Source of the DNA: UBA8296 sp031581145
GTDB taxonomy: Bacteria > Bacteroidota > Rhodothermia > Balneolales > Balneolaceae
Direction of reading: 5' to 3'
NCBI GenBank assembly: GCA_031581145.1
Contig: JAVLBP010000032.1
Coordinates: 1-9,054, forward strand
DNA: 9,054 nucleotides
In this document: positions 1 through 6,542 of the stretch, piece after piece
How the letters are laid out: the number at the start of each line of letters is the position of its first letter
How positions within the stretch are numbered: the first letter of the stretch is position 1
Position numbers and translations under genes: made by a program
Notes under the pieces: model-generated
Seen by the model: the letters and a program-made list of their open reading frames with translations, nothing else
What the model was told of the DNA's origin: nothing
The model's database searches: none

Positions 1-903
1 CAAGCGTTCCAGAAAACAGCCATTCAAGGGGTAGCCAAACCACATAGCATCATTTTAGAGCTCCCATCTAAGGTGTTTTCTGAGGTGGCAGCACATAATG
101 CAAGTGAGGTTTTGATGATTATGCGTGGATGGCTCTATCCAACCGACAGTTCATTAAATGTTTTGCTAGCCCAAGGAGATCTTCCAAAACCGAGTGGATT
201 AACCGTCGAAGTTTGGGATGATCAAGCAGGCTGGACTACACTTCACAATGATTATGGTACCCCCGCTGGAAAGGACAAAACTATACTCCTGCCTGTTTCA
301 CTCGATAAACTGGATCCAACCAACCCTAAAATCAGACTCAGAACAACGTCAGAGATTTTTTGGGATGCGATTCAATGGAGTGTTCCCCTGGACCAAGACG
401 TAGAGACGCTCACCCTAAGGCCATTAACTCAAAACTTGTCCTACCGTGGCTTTTCGGAATGGATTCAAGAAGATACAACCATACCGCTACGACCCAATTA
501 TAATGTCATCTCCGGAACACAGCAACGTTGGAACGACCTCGAAGGGTATCATACTCGCTTTGGTGATGTTGCACCTTTGCTAGAGGAGATTGACGATCGT
601 TACGTGATTATGACAGCCGGCGATGAAATGCATCTCTCCTTTGAGGCGCCCATGATCTCATCATCCCAACAACTCACAACCTTTTTTGTCTCGGATGGAT
701 GGGTCAAGGATGGAGATTATAACACTGAGGCTTCCCGAACGGTCGAACCCTACCCTGTTCATGATATGGCAGACTTTGACTATACTAGCTTACCATCCGG
801 TACTGAAAACCCTGCCTTTCAACAAAACCCGAAAGATTGGGAACAATATCACACTCGCTATATTACCCCGAGAAGGTTCCAAACAGCGATTGTTCAACCT
901 TAA
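1..903 (+). CDS. C-terminal part of a large CRTAC1/UnbV-type exported protein (5' end outside window)
   Basis: The frame is open from base 1 to the TAA at 901-903, giving 300 residues. The GTG at 73 is internal, because the frame reads on upstream without a stop, so this is a 5'-truncated gene. No FG-GAP calcium loop lies in the visible part. The C-terminus does carry motifs I recognise from the tail of long CRTAC1/FG-GAP proteins with an ASPIC/UnbV domain: YHTRFGD (fragment residues about 183-189), RYVIMTAGDEM (about 200-210), SDGWVKDGDYNT (about 231-242), then TVEPYPVHDM, and a final YHTRYITPRR (about 283-292). The tail is acidic and aromatic-rich and looks secreted or extracytoplasmic. It ends 52 nt before the next gene, which encodes a shorter protein of the same superfamily, so the two are probably co-transcribed. 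Function is unknown. Family assignment rests on remembered C-terminal motifs; the upstream propeller itself is inferred. Confidence 0.7.
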   Translation, partial: QAFQKTAIQGVAKPHSIILELPSKVFSEVAAHNASEVLMIMRGWLYPTDSSLNVLLAQGDLPKPSGLTVEVWDDQAGWTTLHNDYGTPAGKDKTILLPVSLDKLDPTNPKIRLRTTSEIFWDAIQWSVPLDQDVETLTLRPLTQNLSYRGFSEWIQEDTTIPLRPNYNVISGTQQRWNDLEGYHTRFGDVAPLLEEIDDRYVIMTAGDEMHLSFEAPMISSSQQLTTFFVSDGWVKDGDYNTEASRTVEPYPVHDMADFDYTSLPSGTENPAFQQNPKDWEQYHTRYITPRRFQTAIVQP

Positions 904-955
904 TACAAATCAACTTTAAAAATGGCGTAGAGCGTGTCATAAAAACGCACACTTT

Positions 956-2797
956 ATGAAATCTAGCACCCTAAAATATGGAAGTGTGGCTCTGATGTTT
1001 GTTGCCCTATTTTTTGTGCCAGAGCTCATTCGCCAGTTCACCGATCAAACCGATCGGTCCCAAGCATCTGCTGAAGAATCGCTTGAGAGATATGGTTTTT
1101 TCATGGAAGAGGTTTCTCAAGAGCTTGGCGTCACCTTCGTGCATCAACGATGCGACGTAGATGATCCACTTAAGCACATTCAACCTCAAATTGCAGCGAT
1201 GGGCGCGTCTGTATCCGTTGCCGATGTCAATAACGATGGATACCAAGACTTTTATGTGACAAACTCAGCTTTTGGGGAGCCAAACCATCTCTACATTCAG
1301 CAGTCTGACGGAACCTTTGAGGAGCAAGCCTCCATCTATGGGGTAGCGGACCTTAACCAGTATCCTAAAGGGTCCTCCATGGGCTCTATTTGGGCCGATG
1401 TCAATAATGACGGTTGGGAAGATCTCTTTGTGTATCGCTATGGAAAGCCTGTCTTGTTTATCAATCAAGAGGGGCAGAGGTTTGAGACTTTTGAAGGGCC
1501 CACACAGTTTCCAGACTGGGTCAATTCCAACTCTGCTGTATGGCTCGATTACAATACCGATGGTTATGTCGACCTATTTTTGACAGGCTACTTCAAAGAG
1601 GATGTCGATATTTGGGATTTGGATGACACACGCATGATGCCGGATAGTTATGAGTTTGCGACCAATGGTGGCAAAAATTATCTCTTCCGAAATGATGGAG
1701 GTCGTGGCTTCACCGATGTCACTCAAAAGATGGGGCTTGACAACCGAAAATGGACCCTAGCGGTCACCTCGGTGGATATCAATGGCTCTGGCTTTCCAGA
1801 TTTGATACTAGCAAATGATTACGGTGTCGATGAGCTTTTTCTCAATGAAAAGGGCAAACGCTTTGTCGATATGGGGCCAGCATCAAGTATGGGCGATATT
1901 CCAAAAAGTGGCATGAGCATCACGGCAGCCGATTTTTATAACCAAGGGGATTTTGCGCTTTATGTCACAAATATTTCTGAGGCTGGAGTCCTTATGCAGG
2001 GCAACAATTTGTGGGCTCCTACAGGATCTACAACCATCGATGGTATTGAGGTGCCAACTTATGCCAATACCGCCACGAGCGCTGGCGTGGAACAAGGGGA
2101 GTGGGCTTATTCAGGCGCTGTTACCGATCTCAACAATAATGGGACATTAGATCTGTACATTGCTAATGGTTTCTATTCTGCTACCCCAAATACAGATTAT
2201 TGGTACGATTACACCAAAGTGGTGGGCGCTAATAGCCAAGTGATTATTAATGCCTCGAATTGGCCAGCCATGAAGGAGCGAACGTTTTCTGGATATCAAC
2301 AAAATCGGCTCATGCTCAATGATGGTTCAGGGCGATTTCGTGAAGTCTCAAGCGCTGTAGGGGCTGCCCTCGACAAAGACTCTAGGGCTGTGGCTTTTCT
2401 TGATATCCGCAACGACGGCACGATGGATATGGTCGTGGCTAATCAACATGCACCTGTGAGTGTCTACAAAAATCAGGTAAACCAAGACCATGCATGGATT
2501 CAGATTTCCTTGGAGGGAGCACAAGCAAATCGTAGTGCAATTGGAGCCTCTGTCACCGTTGAATGGACAGACGCACAAGGGCAAGCCCAACGACAGAAAC
2601 AGTCGGTCAGCGGGGGAGAGGCCTTTAGCTCACAGTCGTCAAGAGTCCTTCACTTTGGATTGGGCGTCATGGACTCAGGTGCAGTAGATAAAGTCACCAT
2701 CGATTGGCCCGGGGGAAATCGCGACGTCTATGAATCGGTTCGCCATAGTCAAAAACACTCGTTGCAAGAATCTACCTCAGCCAGATTTGATAATTAA
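956..2797 (+). CDS. Membrane-anchored FG-GAP/CRTAC1 protein with C-terminal ASPIC/UnbV domain (UnbV-like)
   Basis: This 613-residue protein has an N-terminal hydrophobic segment (residues about 8-24) after two lysines, a signal anchor or uncleaved signal peptide, so the rest is probably extracytoplasmic. The body is a predicted seven-bladed beta-propeller with FG-GAP/EF-hand-like calcium loops: DVNNDGYQD (90-98), DVNNDGWED (148-156), DYNTDGYVD (198-206), DINGSGFPD (274-282), DLNNNGTLD (391-399) and DIRNDGTMD (483-491). A degenerate copy, DFYNQGDFA (326-334), lacks the final Asp. Residues about 513-600 form the ASPIC/UnbV domain (HAWIQISLEG, AIGASVTVEW, HFGLG, VTIDWPGG). PQIAAMGASVSVADVNNDG before the first loop is typical of UnbV-like members. 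The ATG follows a leader without Shine-Dalgarno. The UnbU-like gene begins 24 nt downstream, the same pairing seen in enediyne clusters, where the function of UnbV is unknown. Molecular role here is unknown; a binding or scaffold role is inference. Confidence 0.88.
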   Translation: MKSSTLKYGSVALMFVALFFVPELIRQFTDQTDRSQASAEESLERYGFFMEEVSQELGVTFVHQRCDVDDPLKHIQPQIAAMGASVSVADVNNDGYQDFYVTNSAFGEPNHLYIQQSDGTFEEQASIYGVADLNQYPKGSSMGSIWADVNNDGWEDLFVYRYGKPVLFINQEGQRFETFEGPTQFPDWVNSNSAVWLDYNTDGYVDLFLTGYFKEDVDIWDLDDTRMMPDSYEFATNGGKNYLFRNDGGRGFTDVTQKMGLDNRKWTLAVTSVDINGSGFPDLILANDYGVDELFLNEKGKRFVDMGPASSMGDIPKSGMSITAADFYNQGDFALYVTNISEAGVLMQGNNLWAPTGSTTIDGIEVPTYANTATSAGVEQGEWAYSGAVTDLNNNGTLDLYIANGFYSATPNTDYWYDYTKVVGANSQVIINASNWPAMKERTFSGYQQNRLMLNDGSGRFREVSSAVGAALDKDSRAVAFLDIRNDGTMDMVVANQHAPVSVYKNQVNQDHAWIQISLEGAQANRSAIGASVTVEWTDAQGQAQRQKQSVSGGEAFSSQSSRVLHFGLGVMDSGAVDKVTIDWPGGNRDVYESVRHSQKHSLQESTSARFDN

Positions 2798-2798
2798 A

Positions 2799-2815
2799 AA
2801 GAGTGTTGTACTCTT
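2799..2815 (+). promoter_or_regulatory. Small hairpin between the UnbV-like and UnbU-like genes
   Basis: AAGAGT (2799-2804) and ACTCTT (2810-2815) form a perfect 6-bp stem with a 5-nt loop. It lies one base after the upstream stop codon and ends 6 nt before the downstream ATG at 2822. The start codon is itself inside a 10-bp perfect palindrome, ATGAGCTCAT (2822-2831). The stem is AT-rich and has no T-tract, so it is unlikely to terminate transcription. It could influence initiation at the downstream start or mRNA decay between the two cistrons. A 6-bp stem may also be chance. Confidence 0.3.
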
Positions 2816-2821
2816 AGAATT

Positions 2822-3670
2822 ATGAGCTCATCACCTACGCCGTCCCCAAATTTGATGCTTCCAGCTGGGCTAGCCTTGCCCAAATCGTTGATTGGCCCTG
2901 TGCTGATTACCACGCTGCTAATTGGCGCTCATTTATCCTTTGGTATTTTGGATGGATACCAAAAGCTACTCCTTGCAGTGATCACAAGCATCGTGATGGA
3001 GAATCTTCTACATAAATACACCAAAGGGTCATTTAAAGGGATAAGTAGTGCCTATGTCTCAGGCATTAGTGCTGGCATCCTTATTCGATCTGCTTATTTC
3101 TGGCCATTTGCACTCACGGCGATGATCTCTATTGCATCCAAGTACGTGCTACGATACAAAGGGCGCCATCTTTGGAACCCGACCAACTTTGGGGTTGCTA
3201 TGATGCTGCTCATCGCTGCCGATAGTACGGCAGTCCTTTCCATACAATGGGGGAATCACATGTGGGCAATGGTGATCATTTGGCTTGTTGGCATCTTTAC
3301 ATTGATGAAAGTGGGGCGTTTTAATATCACCGGGACCTACCTGGCGGCATTTGTATTCTTTGCCTGGGTTCGCACCTATTTCACGGGGGATACATTTTTA
3401 ACAGAGGTCGCTCCGCTAACAGGACCCATGTATCAGCTGTTTGCCCTCTTTATGATGACAGACCCTAAGACGACAGTTAAAAACCCATGGGCACAATCGG
3501 CAGTCGTGGTGGTCATTGCATTTGTCGAAATGTTACTACGTTTGGGTGAAGTCGTGTATGCACCATTCTATGCGCTTTTTATTGTTGGTCCCATTGCCCT
3601 TGTAATTGAAGACTGGTGGCAAAGTCGCAATCAGCCAATTTCTGGCGCGGAAGCGGTTCCTCACACGTGA
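2822..3670 (+). CDS. RnfD/NqrB-family polytopic membrane protein, UnbU-like
   Basis: This 282-residue protein is strongly hydrophobic with about nine to ten membrane segments (roughly 22-41, 45-63, 76-90, 92-110, 121-139, 146-163, 168-185, 202-213, 224-241, 246-263). RHLWNPTNFG (115-124) matches the Asn-Pro segment of NQR2/RnfD/RnfE proteins, and FMMTDPKTT (210-218) matches their FMATDPVS motif. The order and spacing fit a compact RnfD-like fold. The covalent-FMN motif of RnfD/NqrB (S-G-A-T) is not visible, and the loop where it should lie (about 134-146) is very short. Direct linkage to an ASPIC/UnbV gene 24 nt upstream points to the UnbU branch rather than a subunit of an Rnf or Na+-NQR complex, and no other Rnf/Nqr subunit is in the window. 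A role as a flavin-free membrane partner of the exported UnbV-like proteins is inferred; the transported species or electron carrier, if any, is unknown. Confidence 0.85.
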   Translation: MSSSPTPSPNLMLPAGLALPKSLIGPVLITTLLIGAHLSFGILDGYQKLLLAVITSIVMENLLHKYTKGSFKGISSAYVSGISAGILIRSAYFWPFALTAMISIASKYVLRYKGRHLWNPTNFGVAMMLLIAADSTAVLSIQWGNHMWAMVIIWLVGIFTLMKVGRFNITGTYLAAFVFFAWVRTYFTGDTFLTEVAPLTGPMYQLFALFMMTDPKTTVKNPWAQSAVVVVIAFVEMLLRLGEVVYAPFYALFIVGPIALVIEDWWQSRNQPISGAEAVPHT

Positions 3671-3698
3671 AAAAAGGACCTAAATAAACACCAATCTT

Positions 3699-4580
3699 TT
3701 GAATCGTAAACAAGCCCTCAAACGATTAGGAGTTTCTTTTGGCGCTTTGGTTGCAGCACCCTTTACCCCAAAATGGTCAGAGGCAAAGCCATCGCTTTTT
3801 TCGACCCAAAATTCCTCTATTCGTCATAGTGTGTGCCGGTGGCCCTACGAGTCCATTCCCTTCGAAGAGTTTTGTCAACGAGTGATTCCAATGGGGATTA
3901 CTTCTGTGGAGTTGGTGGGGCCGCAGGATTGGCCCATTTTAAAAAAGTATGGCTTGGATTGTGCGATGCCCAATGGCGCAGAGTCATTAGGTTTAACGGT
4001 TGGGTTTAACGATCCAAATGCGCATGATCAGCTTTATGCGGACTACAGTTCGATCATTACTAAGGTTGCGGAGGCAGGGTTTGACAAAATTATCTGCTTT
4101 TCGGGTAATCGTAATGGTATGGACGATCAAGAGGGGATGGAGCACTGCGTTACCGGGCTCAAGCGATTGATGCCGTTGGCGGAGAAGCATAATGTTACCA
4201 TGACCATGGAGCTGTTTAACTCCAAGGTGGATCATCCAGAGTATATGGCCGATTCAACGGCTTGGGGAGTGGCCCTGGTGGATGCATTAGGTAGTGAACG
4301 ATTCAAACTTCTTTATGACATCTACCACATGCAAATCATGGAAGGGGATGTCATTCGCACGATTCAGGCCTATGGGGATTATTTCTCCCATTATCATACC
4401 GGTGGAGTGCCAGGGCGTCACGAGATTGATGAGTCCCAGGAGCTGTATTACCCCGCCATCATGGAGGCAATTGCTCGCACAGGTTACGACGGGTATGTGG
4501 GTCAGGAGTTCATCCCTAGTAGTGACCGCCCACTTGAGGCTCTTGCTGATGGCGTTCGGCGCTGTTCTGTGACGGCATAG
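3699..4580 (+). CDS. Exported TIM-barrel sugar isomerase/epimerase-like protein (hydroxypyruvate isomerase group)
   Basis: This 293-residue protein starts at a TTG. There is an in-frame stop at 3681-3683, no ATG or GTG lies between it and the TTG, and only this start keeps the N-terminal signal. Residues 2-21 (NRKQALKRLG followed by a small hydrophobic stretch) resemble the Tat-like leaders of Bacteroidota sugar-isomerase-like proteins, but with Arg-Lys instead of Arg-Arg. The body is an AP endonuclease 2/xylose isomerase-like TIM barrel. Likely metal and catalytic residues are E171 (MTMELFN), D207 and H210 (LLYDIYHMQ), H233, R240, H241 and E242 (HTGGVPGRHE) and E270 (YVGQEFIP). VPGRHE is characteristic of the hydroxypyruvate isomerase (Hyi) group, although cytoplasmic Hyi is about 260 residues and has no leader. 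It lies 28 nt after the UnbU-like gene, so probably in the same operon. Substrate is unknown: hydroxypyruvate, a keto sugar or an inositol derivative are all possible. Confidence 0.85.
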   Translation: MNRKQALKRLGVSFGALVAAPFTPKWSEAKPSLFSTQNSSIRHSVCRWPYESIPFEEFCQRVIPMGITSVELVGPQDWPILKKYGLDCAMPNGAESLGLTVGFNDPNAHDQLYADYSSIITKVAEAGFDKIICFSGNRNGMDDQEGMEHCVTGLKRLMPLAEKHNVTMTMELFNSKVDHPEYMADSTAWGVALVDALGSERFKLLYDIYHMQIMEGDVIRTIQAYGDYFSHYHTGGVPGRHEIDESQELYYPAIMEAIARTGYDGYVGQEFIPSSDRPLEALADGVRRCSVTA

Positions 4581-4665
4581 CCAAGTCTTGATGCGGTTCA
4601 ACTGAAAGCAAGATTCTTGAGTTCTGACAGTGACAAAAACCGCTTTTTTGAGCTAAAAAACTTGG
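4581..4665 (+). terminator. Nested inverted repeats after the TIM-barrel gene, possible terminator
   Basis: Directly after the stop codon, CCAAGT (4581-4586) can pair with ACTTGG (4660-4665). Inside it GCGGTT (4593-4598) pairs with AACCGC (4638-4643), and inside that CAAG/CTTG closes a three-base loop (4609-4619). The GC-rich inner stem is followed at once by six T residues (4644-4649), as in an intrinsic terminator, but the loop between its arms is long (39 nt). This would separate the UnbV/UnbU/TIM-barrel operon from the transporter gene. Individual 6-bp pairs at such distances can arise by chance. Confidence 0.35.
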
Positions 4666-4670
4666 TGAAG

Positions 4671-4710
4671 TCCATGGTCATGCCTTACATTAAGTCAATG
4701 TTATCATGGA
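4671..4710 (+). repeat. Nested inverted repeat in the leader region of the transporter gene
   Basis: TCCATG (4671-4676) is the reverse complement of CATGGA (4705-4710), and between them ACATT (4687-4691) is the reverse complement of AATGT (4697-4701) around a five-base loop. The two helices are separated by an asymmetric internal loop (10 and 3 nt), so the structure is weak. It may be part of a folded leader RNA or may be coincidental. Confidence 0.25.
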
Positions 4711-4726
4711 GATAAGCTTCGTCGAT

Positions 4727-4741
4727 TTGTTCACCGAACAA
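4727..4741. promoter_or_regulatory. 15-bp dyad, candidate operator upstream of the transporter gene
   Basis: TTGTTC (4727-4732) and GAACAA (4736-4741) are perfect inverted half-sites around ACC, in the form expected for a dimeric regulator site. The centre lies 70 bp before the transporter ATG. A near match to the Bacteroidota -7 motif, TCGATTTG (4722-4729), overlaps the left half-site, so binding there could block RNA polymerase. Both the promoter and operator readings are inferred. Confidence 0.3.
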
Positions 4742-4757
4742 CTGCCTGCACTATCAT

Positions 4758-4786
4758 CGGATCGATCGGGCAACGGATCGATCGGG
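4758..4786. repeat. Two exact 13-bp direct repeats before the transporter start codon
   Basis: CGGATCGATCGGG occurs at 4758-4770 and again, identical, at 4774-4786 with CAA between (16-bp period). The second copy ends 17 nt before the ATG at 4804. Each copy contains the palindrome GATCGATC, so there are four GATC sites in 24 bp, and the two copies can also pair with each other as an 8-bp stem with an 8-nt loop (4760-4783). An exact 13-bp repeat at this distance is very unlikely by chance. It could be a paired regulator site or an mRNA hairpin near the start codon. Confidence 0.6.
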
Positions 4787-4803
4787 ACTCAAACCATTAG
4801 ATT

Positions 4804-6498
4804 ATGGAAAATCTATCGTTAGGCACCATTGATATTGTCATTTTGGTGGTCTATCTCGTGGGGATTATTTGGTACGGGATTCGTAAGGGTCGAAGGGACA
4901 CATCAGAGGACTACTTTCTTGCCGGTCGGAATATGACGTGGCCCATTGTAGGGCTCTCACTCCTTGCAGCCAATTTAGGCAGTAACACACTGATTGGCTT
5001 GAGTGCCGATGCATTCCAGACCAATACCGCTGTCTACAACTATGAATGGATGGCTGCGGTTGTCTTGGTGTTCTTTGCGGTGTTCTTTATGCCGTTTTAT
5101 CTCAAATCGAAGGTCTACACCATGCCGGAGTTTTTGGAAAAGCGGTATGATGCTCGTTCGAGATACTATTTTTCGGCGATAACCATTGTCGGGAATGTCA
5201 TTATTGATACGGCCACAGGGCTGTATGCCAGTAATTTGATCCTTCGAATCGTCTTTCCTGAGATTCCATCAGGAGTCATGATTACCATTTTAGCCTTTGC
5301 TGCAGCAGCCTACACGATTCCTGGGGGATTATCCTCGGTTGTTCATACGGAAGTTGTCCAAGCGGTGTTGCTGTTTGCAGGTTCGCTATTGCTTACCTAC
5401 TTCACCATGAGTAGTGTGGGTGGTTGGGACGGTATGATGGCTGGACTTGATGCTATGCACACTCAAGGGTCTCTAGCTAAACCAGCTGACGAGGTCTTTG
5501 ATATGGCGGGGCCCATAGAGGATGATTACATGCCTTGGACCGGGCTACTGTTTGGGGTTCCTTTGCTCGGATTTTATTTCTGGGCCAATAATCAATTTAT
5601 GGTCCAGAGGGTGTTGAGTGCCAAAGATTTGAATCATGGACGTTGGGGTGCCTTAGCAGCGGGTCTGATGAAACTCCCGATAATCTTCATCATGATTGTC
5701 CCTGGGGTGATTGCGATTGTGTTATTCTCTGATCTAGACATTAGCGCTTTGAACTTTATGATTGAGAAAGAAGGAGCCATGGAGGTGTGTTCGCAACTGA
5801 GTGATTGCCCCAATATGACCTATCCTGTTTTAATCTATAACCTACTACCCACAGGAGTTTTAGGCTTGGTCATCGCCAGTTTACTAGCGGCAATGTCCTC
5901 GAGTATATCGGCAACAATGAACTCTGCCTCGACGCTCATTACGATGGACTTTGTCAAAAATATTAAGCCAGACTTGACAAGCAAGCAGCTTGTTCGCGTG
6001 GGGCAAATTGCAACCTTTGTCTTGGTGATGTTGGCAGCCTTTTGGACGCAGTATATTGACAAAATATCCTCTTCTGTATGGGAGTACCTTCAGATGGTGT
6101 TATCCTTTATTGCCCCTCCAGTGGTTGCGGTGTTCATCCTTGGGCTGTTTTGGAAGCGAGCCAATGCCAGTGGTGCCTTTATCGCCCTTCTTACAGGGTT
6201 AGCGATAAGTATCTTTGTAATTGTATCCAAGGCAAATGGACTCATACCATGGGTCAATGATTTACATTTCCTCCATATGGGCCCGATGATTATGGTGACA
6301 TGTATGCTTGTCCAGGTCATCGTTTCATTGGCAACCCCTGCGCCGTCCGAGGAGGTGGTTCAAACGTTGACATACAACAAGCGAATTTTCGTTGAGGAGA
6401 CCGCCGAGTTGAGTGGGGTCGTGTGGTATAAAAATTACCGGGTATTGTCGATTTTCTTGCTGATTGCCACAGCGATTGTGGTTGCAATGTTCTGGTGA
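4804..6498 (+). CDS. Sodium/solute symporter (SSS family, SGLT-like)
   Basis: This 564-residue inner-membrane protein has about 14 membrane segments, the first at residues 9-27 and the last at 547-563, and is the normal length for the family. Signatures include EDYFLAGRNMTWP (35-47), LLAANLGS (53-60), YNYEWMAA (78-85), IPGGLSSVVHTEVVQ (172-186), NNQFMVQR (262-269) and AAMSSSISATMNS (362-374). By eye against Vibrio SGLT, the Na2-site residues are kept (A55, A363, S366, S367). Several sugar-site positions also match (N57, E81, W260, K290, Q430), but others differ (T62, D135, F259), so the substrate may be a sugar or sugar-like compound other than galactose. The insertion at about 220-240 and Cys329/Cys335 lie in external or loop regions. 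The ATG lacks a Shine-Dalgarno. A 223-nt structured upstream region suggests its own regulated promoter. It may take up what the upstream TIM-barrel enzyme produces, but this is inference from adjacency. Confidence 0.93.
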   Translation: MENLSLGTIDIVILVVYLVGIIWYGIRKGRRDTSEDYFLAGRNMTWPIVGLSLLAANLGSNTLIGLSADAFQTNTAVYNYEWMAAVVLVFFAVFFMPFYLKSKVYTMPEFLEKRYDARSRYYFSAITIVGNVIIDTATGLYASNLILRIVFPEIPSGVMITILAFAAAAYTIPGGLSSVVHTEVVQAVLLFAGSLLLTYFTMSSVGGWDGMMAGLDAMHTQGSLAKPADEVFDMAGPIEDDYMPWTGLLFGVPLLGFYFWANNQFMVQRVLSAKDLNHGRWGALAAGLMKLPIIFIMIVPGVIAIVLFSDLDISALNFMIEKEGAMEVCSQLSDCPNMTYPVLIYNLLPTGVLGLVIASLLAAMSSSISATMNSASTLITMDFVKNIKPDLTSKQLVRVGQIATFVLVMLAAFWTQYIDKISSSVWEYLQMVLSFIAPPVVAVFILGLFWKRANASGAFIALLTGLAISIFVIVSKANGLIPWVNDLHFLHMGPMIMVTCMLVQVIVSLATPAPSEEVVQTLTYNKRIFVEETAELSGVVWYKNYRVLSIFLLIATAIVVAMFW

Positions 6499-6542
6499 CA
6501 AGGTTTCTGTATGGTCCGGAGTACTTCCTGATTAGCCGAGCG

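Noticed and set aside
73..903. A complete gene starting at the GTG at 73.
   Set aside because: The frame is open from base 1 and the residues before the GTG continue the same fold, so the gene enters from upstream and this GTG is an internal valine.
932..948. GCGT/ACGC hairpin before the UnbV-like gene.
   Set aside because: Only four base pairs with a 9-nt loop, well within chance expectation.
956..3670. An enediyne biosynthesis cluster.
   Set aside because: Only UnbV- and UnbU-like genes are present. No polyketide synthase, thioesterase or UnbL is in the window, and flanking genes are ordinary metabolism and transport.
2822..3670. A subunit of a Na+-NQR or Rnf complex.
   Set aside because: No other Rnf/Nqr subunit is nearby and the covalent-flavin motif is not visible.
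4287..4601. 104-codon open frame on the minus strand.
   Set aside because: It is antisense to the conserved C-terminal half of the TIM-barrel gene and shows no motif.
4674..4715. A 13-codon ATG open frame in the gap before the transporter gene, considered as a leader peptide.
   Set aside because: It is very short, has no run of regulatory codons, and ends 88 nt before the transporter start with no attenuator-like hairpins clearly linked to it.
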